From Rhizobacter sp. OV335 (GTDB lineage Bacteria; Pseudomonadota; Gammaproteobacteria; Burkholderiales; Burkholderiaceae_C): DNA of 64,000 nucleotides. The position numbers and the translations under genes are program-made. Below are positions 53,564 to 62,558 of the stretch, piece after piece. The stretch is taken from contig NZ_FRCQ01000029.1 in NCBI RefSeq assembly GCF_900142965.1, forward strand, positions 1 to 64,000. Reading direction: 5' to 3'. How positions within the stretch are numbered: position 1 is the first letter of the stretch; each line of letters starts with the position of its first letter. A model generated the notes under the pieces. The model was not told the DNA's origin. It was given only the letters and a program-made list of their open reading frames with translations, and searched no databases.

Positions 53564-53723
53564 TGCGGTGCAGGCTACTCGCACGACGCGCTGCGAAGGC
53601 TACCGGAAAGCAGTCGTCGATCAACGGCAGCAACTGGCCCGGCTACAGTCAATCGACCAAGCGGCGCGAATGGTAGCTACCGCTGCATAGAAGTCAAAGC
53701 GATCGCTGATGCTTCGTGCCAGG

Positions 53724-54149
53724 TCAGGTCGCCTTGTAAGTGTCGGGCACATGAACCTCCATCATCCGGTCGGGTGCCGCGAGCGGCGTGAAGCCGAACT
53801 TTGCATACAGACCGTGCGCATCCCGCGTCGCCAGCATCATGCGGCGCAGGCCCTGCAATTCAGGATGGGCCTTGACCGCTTCCATCAGGCGGAGGGCGAG
53901 GCCTTTTCCGCGATGCTCTTCCAGCACATAGACATCGGCCAGGTACGCGAAGGTCGCCTTGTCCGTCACGAGCCTGGCAAAGCCTACTTGCCGACCTTCG
54001 AGCAGAACGCCGAAGCACAGTGAGTTGTCGATGGCGCGCTGGACAATGTGGCGCGGGATGCCAGGCGACCAATAGGCCGTCGACAAGAAGGCGTGGATCG
54101 CATCGACGTCCAAGCGGGCAGCATCGGAGGTGATTTCGTAGTCAGGCAT
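53724..54149 (-). CDS. GNAT-family N-acetyltransferase
   Basis: 141 residues, standard length. Acetyl-CoA-binding motif A is YVLEEHRGKGLALRLMEAVKAH (R/Q-x-x-G-x-G/A), preceded by the beta4 strand TFAYLADVYV and followed by LATRDAHGLYAKFGFTPL. Substrate unknown; the FGFTPL ending is common among small-molecule or protein acetyltransferases. Start ATG 54149. Confidence 0.92.
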   Translation of the reverse strand: MPDYEITSDAARLDVDAIHAFLSTAYWSPGIPRHIVQRAIDNSLCFGVLLEGRQVGFARLVTDKATFAYLADVYVLEEHRGKGLALRLMEAVKAHPELQGLRRMMLATRDAHGLYAKFGFTPLAAPDRMMEVHVPDTYKAT

Positions 54150-54188
54150 GCCTGGATTCCGGACGATGCGGGGGTTGGGAATGCTTGG

Positions 54189-54434
54189 TCATTCGCGCCG
54201 GGGAGCCTCAACCCAGATCCTCTGACCCGGGTGGTGCTCTTCAACGGTCGCGATGGCGCCATCATCCAGCGTCAGATCTGCAAGGCTGTAGCTGAACCGA
54301 CTCATGTTCGGGCGCCGCAGCTTCACATACTCAACCTCGGAAATCGCATCGCTGCCGCACCAGATTGCGTCGCCGGCCGCAGCCCGGTCAAGAGCTTCCG
54401 CCAAACCAGAGGGCGTGATCGCAACGAAGACCAT
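54189..54434 (-). CDS. Small hypothetical protein (81 residues)
   Basis: MVFVAITPSGLAEALDRAAAGDAIWCGSDAISEVEYVKLRRPNMSRFSY..., an acidic alpha/beta protein with a well-formed pattern in this frame. No signal peptide or domain recognised. It lies 39 bp upstream of the GNAT gene on the same strand and may be co-transcribed. Confidence 0.65.
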   Translation of the reverse strand: MVFVAITPSGLAEALDRAAAGDAIWCGSDAISEVEYVKLRRPNMSRFSYSLADLTLDDGAIATVEEHHPGQRIWVEAPRRE

Positions 54435-54553
54435 TGGGGTGTCCTTCCATGTTTGGCCAGCGGTCAGTTTGCCAGCTGGGCTGGTAGCCGAAACGACCAG
54501 TGTCTGATTGGAGAGCTGGGCGCTGCAGTCGCACCAGCACGCAGAATCCCCGA

Positions 54554-55216
54554 ATGACTGAAGCGATCATCAGCGAGTTGCAAAACATCGTGCGGCGACA
54601 CGCCCAGCTGGATACCGACGCGCACGGACCGGAACTTCGGCCGGTGCTCCCCCGCGGGCCGCGAGACGCCGCCATCTGTTTCGTGGGCAGGGATCCCGGC
54701 GAAAAGGAAGCGAAGTGCGGCCTCCCCTTCATCGGCGAATCCGGGCAGCGCCTGCGCAATGGCTTGCTGGAGTTCTACACGCCGTCCGTCCTGCCCAGCG
54801 AGCAAAGCAGGCTCGAAGTCGGCGAGCGCTTCTTCTGGATGAGCACGGTGCCGTTCAAGCCCAGGGGCAACAAGTCCTGGAGCCAGCAGGTTCGGGTCGC
54901 GTGCCAGCCGATGCTCCTGCAGCTGATGCAAGACCAGTGGGGCGGTCGCGATGTCGTGACGTTCGGGACCGAGGCGTTCTTCTGGTTCGGCATCGGTCAG
55001 CCGGACGAGACCCGGCAGAAGCTCCGCGCCTTCTGGGACCAGGGCGACATCAAGTACGAGCGGAGCATCGAAGTGCCGTTGCCCGGCCTGGCGCGCACTG
55101 TCTGCCTCCACCCGATGCCGCATCCATCGCCCGCCAACGCCCGATGGCGCGCGCGGTTCCCAGAGCTGTTCAAGCAGCGGCTGTCGTCGTTGTCATCGCC
55201 GTCGCGGCCTGCTTGA
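54554..55216 (+). CDS. Uracil-DNA glycosylase superfamily protein
   Basis: 220 residues from ATG 54554, which starts MTEAIISELQ; an upstream ATG at 54500 is less likely. Superfamily features: motif 1 VGRDPGEKEAKCGLPFIGESG (44-64), like the GEAPGxxE of family 4/5 enzymes, and motif 2 LHPMPHPSPANARW near the end. The cysteine pattern of an iron-sulfur family 4 enzyme is not complete, so it belongs to a divergent branch. Expected to excise uracil or a related base; specificity unknown. Confidence 0.8.
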   Translation: MTEAIISELQNIVRRHAQLDTDAHGPELRPVLPRGPRDAAICFVGRDPGEKEAKCGLPFIGESGQRLRNGLLEFYTPSVLPSEQSRLEVGERFFWMSTVPFKPRGNKSWSQQVRVACQPMLLQLMQDQWGGRDVVTFGTEAFFWFGIGQPDETRQKLRAFWDQGDIKYERSIEVPLPGLARTVCLHPMPHPSPANARWRARFPELFKQRLSSLSSPSRPA

Positions 55217-55330
55217 CGTTATCTGTCGGCTGGTGTGGCTCGGTCCTCGCCCGCGTCCCTCGAACTAGGGGGTACGCCAGCCCCACGAATTCCTATGCTG
55301 GATTCACTTCATCCACAGGGGGATCCGTCC

Positions 55331-56542
55331 ATGAAGACAGCATTGCGCCTCATCGCTTCACTCGTTGTCGGCTCCGCGGCCGCCGTCTGCGCGCCTGCCC
55401 ATGCCAGCGGCTATTCGGTGTTCGACATCGGTCAGCTGTCCGCCGGCACCGCAACCTACGCCACCGGCGTCAACAGCAGCGGCCAAGTCACGGGCTACTC
55501 GTACCAATTCGACAACGAAGGCGACGAGATCAATTACCAGGCCTTCGTCACCGGCGCCAACGGCGCGGGCATGACCGGGCTGGGCACGCTCGGCGGCGCG
55601 TGGAGCAAGGCGTGGGCCATCAACGACTCGGGCACCGTGGTGGGCCAGTCGCAAACAGCCAGTGGCGATGCACGCGCCTTCATGAGCGGCCCGGGCAACA
55701 CGCTCACCAACCTGGGCACGCTGGGCGCGGGCACCCACAGCGTTGCCACCGGCATCAACCGGTTCGGGCAGGTGATCGGCATGACGATGTCGTACTCAGA
55801 CCCCGCCTACTTCTACGCCTACGGGCAAGAGGGCTTCATCACCGGCGAACATGGCCAGAACATGCGTTCGCTCGGCACGCTCGGTGGCGAACCGTTGCTC
55901 GGCACGGCCATCGGAGACACGGAGCAGATCGTCGGCCGCATCGGCAACAGCGGGGGCTCGCCAAGCAAGCATTTCGCCATTGGCGTCTACAACGGGCAAC
56001 CAATGCCCCTGGCGTTCTCCGTGAGTCGCATGGATGCCATCAACATCAGCGGGCAGACGGCCGGAGAATATTCACCCGACGGTGTCAGCAACAACGTCTT
56101 CATCGGCGACGTCAACGGCGTCCTGATCCCGCTCGATTTCCACCACACCACCGGCTACAGCTACGGCTGCGCGGGCGCCTTCTGCCAATATGGCCCGGCG
56201 TCGCGAAGCTACGCATTCGACATCAATGATTCCGGCCAGATCGTCGGGCACTTCAACAACGCCACGCTCACGACGCACTTCGACTGGGGCTTCGTCACCG
56301 GCCCCAACGGGCAAGACCCGGTGAGCCTGGACGACATCGTGACCCTCGCCGGCGGGGACCGGTTCATCTCGGCCACCGGCATCAACAATGCCGGCCAGTT
56401 CATCGCCAACACGCAGTACGGGCACGCCTACCTGATCTCGCCGATACCGGAGCCCGCCATGGCGGCGCTCTGGCTTGGCGGGCTGGTGCTGGTCGGCCGC
56501 CGCACCCTTCGCGCAGGCGGTCGCCGATTCGCGCCGGGGTAG
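55331..56542 (+). CDS. HAF-repeat extracellular protein with PEP-CTERM sorting signal
   Basis: 403 residues: signal peptide (ends PAHA-SG), then HAF-type repeats with the phrases LGTLGG, AINDSGTVVGQS, GINRFGQVIG, DINDSGQIVG and INNAGQFIA. The C-terminus IPEPAMAALWLGGLVLVGRRTLRAGGRR is a PEP-CTERM signal (PEP, hydrophobic helix, Arg cluster) recognised by EpsH/exosortase systems, so the organism should have exosortase. Start ATG 55331 follows AGGGGG. Exported to the outer surface or matrix; role unknown. Confidence 0.9.
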   Translation: MKTALRLIASLVVGSAAAVCAPAHASGYSVFDIGQLSAGTATYATGVNSSGQVTGYSYQFDNEGDEINYQAFVTGANGAGMTGLGTLGGAWSKAWAINDSGTVVGQSQTASGDARAFMSGPGNTLTNLGTLGAGTHSVATGINRFGQVIGMTMSYSDPAYFYAYGQEGFITGEHGQNMRSLGTLGGEPLLGTAIGDTEQIVGRIGNSGGSPSKHFAIGVYNGQPMPLAFSVSRMDAINISGQTAGEYSPDGVSNNVFIGDVNGVLIPLDFHHTTGYSYGCAGAFCQYGPASRSYAFDINDSGQIVGHFNNATLTTHFDWGFVTGPNGQDPVSLDDIVTLAGGDRFISATGINNAGQFIANTQYGHAYLISPIPEPAMAALWLGGLVLVGRRTLRAGGRRFAPG

Positions 56543-56603
56543 TCACACGCCATTGGCACAATGACCGCTGCTGCATCAACTGCAACGGCCTACTCAATCA
56601 TGC

Positions 56604-56840
56604 TTGTCAACGATGCCTTCGCGAGCGATGGTTCACTACAGCTATCTCGCGATGCCGGGGCTACCCGAAGGCATTGTTCCCATCGTCATGACGATGCCCG
56701 CGGTCGCGCAGAACTTCGTCGTGGCCGAGAGCTTCGACGAGTTCCTCGGTGTGGGGTATCGCGTGGGCTGGTTCGCGCTCAAGCAGATCACCTCTCACGC
56801 GACCGAAGCAGAGGTGTACTCCGCAGCCGAGTTCAAATAG
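56604..56840 (+). pseudogene. C-terminal remnant of a SMI1/KNR4-like protein
   Basis: A short frame reading PIVMTMPAVAQNFVVAESFDEFLGVGYRVGWFALKQI..., which resembles the last third of SMI1/KNR4-family (immunity-type) proteins where VVADSFEEFL is typical. The N-terminal two thirds are absent, with no start or ribosome site of quality. Likely decayed or a product of recombination. Confidence 0.45.
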
Positions 56841-56850
56841 GAATCGAGGA

Positions 56851-57342
56851 ATGGAAACCCGCAACCACTACGCTCCGCCACGAGCGCCGCTCAACAAGGG
56901 GCCAGCGCTCTGGGGCAGCCGGGTCTCGCTGCGCGCTCGCACGAGGATCGCATTCGTCGCGGGTGCCGTGGCCTTCGCGATCTTTCATACCGCGCTCGTC
57001 TACTCGCCGGTGGCGTTGCCCTGGTCAGAAAGCATCGTCTGGGGTCTGATCAGCTCTGCCGTGTCTATCGCAGGGTACCTGGTGATCATCAGTCCCGCAT
57101 GGGTGCCGATGTTGATCCCGCAGAGATACCCGAAGGTCGCGCGCGCGGCGTTTGTGTTGGGCGGGCTGATGTTGCTCGCCGCGGGTGGCGGCGCCGCCTT
57201 CGCCGAAGTTCGCGGCATTCCGCACGACGGGTTCAGCTTCCTTGCGCTGTACGGGCTTCTCGCATCGATCATCGGCACCTGCTTTCTTTGGTTGGCGGCG
57301 TCTCGGACCGATGCGAACGAGCCGCCTGTGAGCGACAGGTGA
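56851..57342 (+). CDS. Inner-membrane protein with about four helices
   Basis: 163 residues: hydrophilic N-terminus (METRNHYAPPRAPL), then helices at IAFVAGAVAFAIFHTALVY, WGLISSAVSIAGYLVIISPAW, AAFVLGGLMLLAAGGGAAF and FLALYGLLASIIGTCFLWLA. No family recognised. ATG 56851 follows GAGGA, ten bases after the SMI1-like remnant. Confidence 0.75.
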   Translation: METRNHYAPPRAPLNKGPALWGSRVSLRARTRIAFVAGAVAFAIFHTALVYSPVALPWSESIVWGLISSAVSIAGYLVIISPAWVPMLIPQRYPKVARAAFVLGGLMLLAAGGGAAFAEVRGIPHDGFSFLALYGLLASIIGTCFLWLAASRTDANEPPVSDR

Positions 57343-57419
57343 CGACATGCATTCGGTAAGCCCGTTCCGACGCCTGCCTCCCGCTGGTGCAACTCAGTTC
57401 GTACCCTCCAATCCTTCAA

Positions 57420-57938
57420 ATGACTGAACAAACCTTGAACGTCATCGGCACCTACACCGCGAGCGACATCTTGTCTGCCACGTGGCTGTCCCTTCGGCCG
57501 CGTCGCAGCTGGCGCGTCGCCGGCGTTGTCCTCATCCTCTTTGTTCTGTGGGCGGGGTGGGCGGAGTTCTACGGGCCTCACGCCCAGACCGACGGCTGGA
57601 TGCGATGGATTGTTCCCGGTGCCGCGCTCTACTTTGCCTTTGTCTTCGCGGCCGTCCTCCCGATCAAATCGCGCCGCGCCTACGAACAGCGGAAGGACCT
57701 GCAGCGACCATGCTCATTCACCACGAGCGATGCCGGGCTTCTCTTTTCCGCGGAGGGCGTGGCGGACCTGAAGCCCTGGAGCGACTACCTCAAATGGAAA
57801 GAGAGCGATTCGACGCTGCTGCTCTACATGTCCGACAACATGTACCAGATCATCCCGAAGCGCTTCTTCACGTCGACCGCCGATCTGGATGCGTTCAGGG
57901 CGGTGGTGAGCCATAAGATCGCAAACCGAGTGACATGA
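57420..57938 (+). CDS. YcxB-like membrane protein
   Basis: 172 residues. N-terminal region, two membrane helices (VAGVVLILFVLWAGWAEFY and IVPGAALYFAFVFAAVLPI), then a YcxB-like soluble tail: FTTSDAGLLFSAEGVADLKPWSDYLKWKESDSTLLLYMSDNMYQIIPKRFFTS. This is the usual YcxB/PH-like arrangement; function unknown. Start ATG 57420 chosen over a further 11-residue extension because it opens a clean N-terminus. Confidence 0.8.
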   Translation: MTEQTLNVIGTYTASDILSATWLSLRPRRSWRVAGVVLILFVLWAGWAEFYGPHAQTDGWMRWIVPGAALYFAFVFAAVLPIKSRRAYEQRKDLQRPCSFTTSDAGLLFSAEGVADLKPWSDYLKWKESDSTLLLYMSDNMYQIIPKRFFTSTADLDAFRAVVSHKIANRVT

Positions 57939-58001
57939 CCCGATGACAAGCTCGCAGCGGCGAGCCATCAAGAACAATGAACGGAGCGGGAGGATGTTGA
58001 T

Positions 58002-58460
58002 ATGAAACCATTTCTGATGGCCGTGGCCCTGCTGGTCATCGCGGCGCAGGCGCATGGCCAGACCACGCCTCTCGCGAAATATTCCTCCAGGGAGGAGTAC
58101 CGCGCGTGCTTCAAGGAAGAAGACGCGCTCAAGGCACAAAAGGCGGTGTTCAGTGAGCAGACCAAGGCTCACGGTGCGAACCTGAAGCGCGTGCAGGATG
58201 AATTGCAAGCCCATGTGGCGACACAACCGAAGCCGGGCCAGGCCGATGATGCGGCGGTGGATGCGTTCAACGACAAGATCGACGCCCTGAATGCGCGTGT
58301 CGATGCGTCGAACCAGGAAGCCGAACGCCTCAACCAGGAAACTCGCAGCCTGAACGCCAAGGTCGCCGCATTGAACCAGCGCTGCGCCGGCATGGTGGTC
58401 TCACATGCAGACCATGTGGCCGTCTTGAAGGAGCGAGCCGCATCCGGGAAGCAGAAGTGA
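58002..58460 (+). CDS. Periplasmic coiled-coil protein
   Basis: 152 residues: signal peptide (LVIAAQAHG-QT), then one long amphipathic coiled coil (DAFNDKIDALNARVDASNQ, ERLNQETRSLNAKVAALNQ). Single cysteines at EYRACF and NQRCAG could form a disulfide. No enzyme motif. A structural or chaperone role in the envelope is inference. Confidence 0.75.
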   Translation: MKPFLMAVALLVIAAQAHGQTTPLAKYSSREEYRACFKEEDALKAQKAVFSEQTKAHGANLKRVQDELQAHVATQPKPGQADDAAVDAFNDKIDALNARVDASNQEAERLNQETRSLNAKVAALNQRCAGMVVSHADHVAVLKERAASGKQK

Positions 58461-58502
58461 GGCCGCGAAACTCACCTCCCATGTCATGACGCTCACTTCG
58501 TC

Positions 58503-58730
58503 CCTCGAAATGCTCATCCCGCGCTGGCGATCTCAAACGCGACGGAAGCAGAGGCGTACTTCGCGCAACCTGATCGGGACGCAGGTTCACGCAAGACGGC
58601 GTTGATGGCGTTGCTGCGAGAGCGGCTGGCAATCCCGCACGTGCCACTCCGGCGGGAACGAGTCGAGTTGCTGACGCAGCGCTACGCGGAGCATCTTGTT
58701 GTTCGTGATGTTGATCGGTCTTTCAGATAA
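58503..58730 (+). pseudogene. Probable gene remnant (open frame without start)
   Basis: A coherent frame ending TAA at 58728 reads AISNATEAEAYFAQPD, then TALMALLRERLAIPHVPLRRE and RVELLTQRYAEHLVV. No credible start codon or ribosome site precedes it and it is shorter than 80 codons. The phrase NATEAEAYFA resembles HATEAEVYSA at the end of the SMI1-like remnant (56.8 kb). The rest of the 301-bp gap to the next gene holds only that gene's leader with GGAGG. Confidence 0.35.
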
Positions 58731-58761
58731 ATGACAGTCGGAGCGATATGGAGGAGGGTGT

Positions 58762-59352
58762 ATGGCGTTGATTGGTGCCTGGGGCCGCGCGATTGGAACG
58801 TTCATGATCCTGTTCCTCTTGCTGGCGGTCACGTCGATGTTGGGCCGCAATGTCTGGGCCGCGCTCTTGTCCATCGGCCTCGTCATGTTCTGGCGTGGCG
58901 CCACATGGTGGCTGCTCCCATGGCGTGCTCGCAGATGGCGAAAGATTGAAGTCGTGGTTCGAGGGGCGACATTGCGCAAGCGCGGCGAAATCGTCGCTGG
59001 GACGATTCGCACCGATGTCGCACCCGAACTGATCCTCTGGCGCGAGGACGAACGCAGAGAGGTGCGAGGCTTCGGCTTGCTTCGAGGCGACCACCGGATC
59101 GGCGCGACGGAAGATGAACTCGAGAGCATCCTGGCGGCGAACTTTCCGCGCGGAATGCAAAGACCCGCCCTGGTTCACCCAGGTGATTCCGAATGGGTCG
59201 TCCTGGTTCCAAAGCTGTCCCGGCGTTTGCTCCAGCGCAGCATCGTGTTGACCGTGGGCGGGCTGCTTTCCACCGCCTGGGGCGTGTGGATGGTGGTGAA
59301 CGACCTTCACCGATTTGCGTCGTCGTCGGCGACGCTCAGGGCACTTCTTTGA
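58762..59352 (+). CDS. Hypothetical protein with N-terminal helices and C-terminal helix
   Basis: 196 residues. Two adjacent N-terminal membrane helices (GTFMILFLLLAVTSML and VWAALLSIGLVMFW), a charged soluble middle part (KIEVVVRGATLRKRGEIVAGTIRTDVAPELILWREDE), and a C-terminal helix (IVLTVGGLLSTAWGVWMVV). ATG 58762 follows GGAGGGTGT. It overlaps the convergent 59336 gene by 17 bp. No family recognised. Confidence 0.7.
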   Translation: MALIGAWGRAIGTFMILFLLLAVTSMLGRNVWAALLSIGLVMFWRGATWWLLPWRARRWRKIEVVVRGATLRKRGEIVAGTIRTDVAPELILWREDERREVRGFGLLRGDHRIGATEDELESILAANFPRGMQRPALVHPGDSEWVVLVPKLSRRLLQRSIVLTVGGLLSTAWGVWMVVNDLHRFASSSATLRALL

Positions 59353-59914
59353 CGGCAGTGATCGAATCGACTTTGAACTGCAGCAGCGTCCCCTCCTGGC
59401 CGCCGTTGATCTGCAAGACCCCGTACGACAGGGCCTCGTAGGCGTCGAACGCGGGCACGTCAACCTTGCGCGGAAGCTTCGTGCCTTTCAGTACGTCGCG
59501 GTGCAGTGGCGCGCTCGACAAGACGAATCCAAAGACGCCCTCGGGGAAGGTCGTGCCGTCCAGGACCATGGACTCGCCCATGACAGTCAGCGAGTCTTCG
59601 ATGTTGCCCTTGAAGTTGTTCACGACGGTCACCGTCAGCCTTTCCGTCGTGATCGTGTGGCCGGCCACAGTCGCAGAGATGATGTGAGGCGCAGGGATCT
59701 GGTAGGACGAGGACCCCTTGAAATGGATCGCCGGCTCGGTCTTCGCGTCGTACGAATAAGACCCGGTGATGGGCGTGCCGACCGGTACGGACACGCCCGC
59801 ACCATAGGTGACGGTGCCGGTGAACTGGAACGTGAAGGTCGCGGCGGTTGCAGCACCCGCTGCAGCCAAGGCAGCCGTGGCGACAAGAGCACGAGCGACA
59901 TTTTTGAAAGACAT
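59336..59914 (-). CDS. Secreted beta-rich protein of unknown function
   Basis: 192 residues: signal peptide (LAAAGAATA-AT), then a beta-rich domain starting FTFQFTGTVTYGAGVSVPVGTPITGSYSYD, a pattern frequent in PEP-CTERM-type exported proteins, although the PEP-CTERM tail is lacking here. AGGAGG lies four bases before the ATG at 59914. Probably periplasmic or extracellular. Confidence 0.78.
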   Translation of the reverse strand: MSFKNVARALVATAALAAAGAATAATFTFQFTGTVTYGAGVSVPVGTPITGSYSYDAKTEPAIHFKGSSSYQIPAPHIISATVAGHTITTERLTVTVVNNFKGNIEDSLTVMGESMVLDGTTFPEGVFGFVLSSAPLHRDVLKGTKLPRKVDVPAFDAYEALSYGVLQINGGQEGTLLQFKVDSITAVKEVP

Positions 59915-60161
59915 GGAACCTCCTGATGTTCATTGGCATGCGCACCCGCGCAAGCCTTCTTCTCGCCGACCATCACGGCATCGGCTGCTGCCATGCTCAC
60001 AAAATGAACGGCGCGATGCCATCCCTCTCGCGGGGGCACCCGATTTCGGATCGCGGATCGTGGGGTCGGCCGCTACCACAGACGGCGCGCAGCGCCGTGC
60101 TGCAAATGCGCTGATAGACTTTCCCGCGCCTTGATTGACGACTTCGAACCTGGGAGGGAAC

Positions 60162-60488
60162 GTGACCGATCACAGAACGCTGGACCAGCACATCGCGGAC
60201 AGCCTGAAGAAGGACGCAGCCAACGGAGAGTTGCAATCCGCCAAGAGCTGGGGAAAGCCGCTTGATTTCGGCGACGGCTTCAGCGAGACGCCTGAAGAGC
60301 TCCGAACGGCATTCAAACTTCTCAAGGACGCGGGCTACGTCCCCCCAGAGGTGGAAATGCTTCGCGAGCTTGAAGCCCTGAGAGCCCAGCTCCAGCACGC
60401 ATCAGGCGTTGAGCGACAAGAGCTGATCGCGAAGATCACTGACCTCCAACTGCGGGTACAGGTTCGGATGGAAAACATCCGCAGCTAG
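60162..60488 (+). CDS. DUF1992 (DnaJ-C28 conserved domain) protein
   Basis: 108 residues from GTG 60162, which has GGGAGGGAA upstream; an earlier ATG at 60135 lacks one. DUF1992 signature: SAKSWGKPLDFGDGFSETPEELRTAFKLLKDAGYVPPEVEMLRELEALRAQL. Small cytoplasmic helical protein related to the conserved segment of DNAJC28; function unknown. Confidence 0.88.
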   Translation: MTDHRTLDQHIADSLKKDAANGELQSAKSWGKPLDFGDGFSETPEELRTAFKLLKDAGYVPPEVEMLRELEALRAQLQHASGVERQELIAKITDLQLRVQVRMENIRS

Positions 60489-60504
60489 CAAGGATTGCTC
60501 ATCC

Positions 60505-60954
60505 CTACGCACCAAAGTCAAAGTCTTCGTCGAGGGCAAACTCGCCGCGCTTGTATGCAGCGATGACCTCCATGGCTTCCGGGGCGAACTGCACCGGGAC
60601 GCGCAAACAGGCTCCGCCAACGGCGCCAGCCAGCAGCGAGTGTGCTTGGACCAGATTGGTATCTCCCGTCTCGGCAGGAACTCCGGCCGCCTGAAGGCAA
60701 GAACAGAGCATGTGTGCTTCCGTCGGCGTGAGGTAGCGCGCGACGATCTGCATGTCGCCGTGATACGCCCCTTCGGCTGGATTTGCTTCATCCATCGGCT
60801 GCAGCGCAGGCAATGAGAGGCCGCGCGCCTGGGCCTCTGCAATGGCAACGGATTGCGCGAGTGCCGTGAGGCCTCCGGAGGTTCCACGCGACACAAGCTC
60901 CTCATCGGACAGGCGTTGGAACTGCGCGGCGAGGTGGTCTCGATCTGAATTCAT
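60505..60954 (-). CDS. DUF2007-type protein
   Basis: 149 residues. The C-terminal half reads MQIVARYLTPTEAHMLCSCLQAAGVPAETGDTNLVQAHSLLAGAVGGACLRVP, which matches DUF2007 (putative signal-transducing, PII-like fold). The N-terminal part has a helical FQRLSDEELVSRG segment seen in related proteins. Cytoplasmic; role unknown. Start ATG 60954. Confidence 0.85.
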   Translation of the reverse strand: MNSDRDHLAAQFQRLSDEELVSRGTSGGLTALAQSVAIAEAQARGLSLPALQPMDEANPAEGAYHGDMQIVARYLTPTEAHMLCSCLQAAGVPAETGDTNLVQAHSLLAGAVGGACLRVPVQFAPEAMEVIAAYKRGEFALDEDFDFGA

Positions 60955-61007
60955 AGGATTGATATTTGATGCTTGATACCGCCCTGAGCATTCTGCAGCT
61001 TCACTGT

Positions 61008-61553
61008 CTAGTCGTGGGGCCCACGCTGCACCTCACCGGGAATGACCGAATACATCCAGTAGTCGGTTGGCTGGCCTCGCACGAGCCTGAAGTTTCGGAC
61101 GAGCCCCTCGCGCTTGAAGCCACAGCGTTCCAGCACGCGCTGAGAGCGCACGTTCGGCAGGACCGTGGTCGCCTGAATCCGGTGCCAGGCCTTTGCTTCG
61201 AAGCCCCAGCGTGCGGCCGCTCGACATGCGGCGGTCGCGATGCCCAAGCCCCAATGGGAGGGCGCCACGTCGTAGGCGATCTCTGCCGTACCCGACACCG
61301 CGGATATGGTGTGAAAGCCGACCGTGGCGATGACAAGCTCGCTCGCCGGTGAAACAAGAACGAATCGAATGGGTGTGTTGGGTTCGCCGGCAAGCGTGCG
61401 CTGAATCTCGGCCTTGACGTCATCCACGGTCATCGCGGTAGAACTCGTGTGCTCCTTCACTTCGGGCAGGCATGCATAGCGTGCCCACGAAGCAGCGTCT
61501 TCGAGCAACGCGGGACGGACCGTGAACCCTGGAACCTGTGGCAGCAGCGTCAT
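61008..61553 (-). CDS. RimJ/RimL-type GNAT acetyltransferase
   Basis: 181 residues from ATG 61553. Family landmarks: FTVRPALLEDAASWARYACLPEVKEHT at the N-terminus, GTAEIAYDVAPSHWGLGIATAACRAAARWGFE (motif A with WGLGIA) and VLPNVRSQRVLERCGFKREGLVRNFRLVRG, typical of the RimL/SpeG-like branch. A longer frame upstream overlaps the VOC gene and is spurious. Substrate unknown; N-terminal protein acetylation is common in this branch. Confidence 0.92.
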   Translation of the reverse strand: MTLLPQVPGFTVRPALLEDAASWARYACLPEVKEHTSSTAMTVDDVKAEIQRTLAGEPNTPIRFVLVSPASELVIATVGFHTISAVSGTAEIAYDVAPSHWGLGIATAACRAAARWGFEAKAWHRIQATTVLPNVRSQRVLERCGFKREGLVRNFRLVRGQPTDYWMYSVIPGEVQRGPHD

Positions 61554-61703
61554 GAGATCCGCATGATGCCAGCCTCCGCGCGACCGACGGCAGCACGAAC
61601 GAAGAGCGATGCCCCGACCTCTTGCCGGAGCTGACCGCAGGCGACGAGAATGCCGCCTGAACTTGGCATGCAGGCATTGCGCAGGCCCACACAAGGAGAG
61701 TTC

Positions 61704-62081
61704 ATGTTCGACCACGTCAAATTCGGTGTCAGCGACTACGCGGCGAGCAAGTCGTTCTACCTCAAGGCGCTCGCGCCGCTCGGCGTCGTTGCCGTCTCGG
61801 AGGGCGTGCCGACCTACGGTATCGAGCTCTGCCCACCCGAGGGCAAGGTGTCGCTGTGCCTGTTCCAGACCGAAGAGAAGCCGGCGCACCTCCACATCGC
61901 GTTCGTGGCCGAAACCCGGCAGCAGGTCGACGCGTTCCATCGCGCGGCGTTGGAGGCGGGTGGCAAAGACAACGGCGAGCCCGGCCTGCGCCCGAAGTAC
62001 CACGCGAACTACTACGCCGCATTCATCATCGATCCGGATGGGCACAACATCGAAGCGGTGTGCCACGCCGCTGGGGCTTGA
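61704..62081 (+). CDS. VOC-family (glyoxalase/bleomycin-resistance-like) protein
   Basis: 125 residues from ATG 61704, which has AAGGAG upstream. The first half begins MFDHVKFGVSDYAASKSFYLKALAPLGV and the second ends YYAAFIIDPDGHNIEAVCH; H4 and E121 fit paired metal-ligand positions. Single-domain VOC proteins act on small molecules; specificity is unknown. Confidence 0.93.
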   Translation: MFDHVKFGVSDYAASKSFYLKALAPLGVVAVSEGVPTYGIELCPPEGKVSLCLFQTEEKPAHLHIAFVAETRQQVDAFHRAALEAGGKDNGEPGLRPKYHANYYAAFIIDPDGHNIEAVCHAAGA

Positions 62082-62084
62082 AAC

Positions 62085-62528
62085 ATGTCGAACGCGCCTG
62101 ATGCCCGAGCACCCGCGCCAGTCTTGCTCGCAGCACTTCTTCTTGTCGCTTCCATTGGCGTGGGGATTTCGGACTTCCTTGATTTCCTGCATGCCGGATA
62201 CGGAATGGCCGGCGGGAATTTGCCGGCCACCTTCTTGGTCGTTCTGATTCCTACGGCAGTGCTCACAGTCTTTCCCCTCGCTGTCGTCTATGGAATCCTT
62301 CGCGGCGTCGGTTGGGTCAGGTACCTCGTTGTTCTACTGGGTGCGTACGCACTGTTGGGCATCAGTGAACAGGACGGCACGGGATCATTCTTCTTTCGAG
62401 CCTGGCCTTGGCTGGACAGTGCGCTTCACCTCGTGGCGATTGTTCTTTTGTTTCTGCCCAGCTCCCATGTGTGGTTCCGAGCGCGACGAGCGCGACGAAC
62501 CCGACGTGCTGACGCAGCGCACCCCTGA
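62085..62528 (+). CDS. Four-helix inner-membrane protein
   Basis: 147 residues; helices at VLLAALLLVASIGVGISDFLDF, LPATFLVVLIPTAVLTVFPLAVVYGIL, YLVVLLGAYALLGIS and ALHLVAIVLLFLPSSHVW, followed by an Arg-rich tail. It starts three bases after the VOC gene stop. No domain family recognised. Confidence 0.72.
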   Translation: MSNAPDARAPAPVLLAALLLVASIGVGISDFLDFLHAGYGMAGGNLPATFLVVLIPTAVLTVFPLAVVYGILRGVGWVRYLVVLLGAYALLGISEQDGTGSFFFRAWPWLDSALHLVAIVLLFLPSSHVWFRARRARRTRRADAAHP

Positions 62529-62558
62529 TCCCTCCATTACGTTCTCATCACCCTTGCC

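Noticed and set aside
61008-62192. 394-residue minus-strand frame
   Set aside because: The upstream half is a shadow of the plus-strand VOC gene; GNAT homology starts at ATG 61553.
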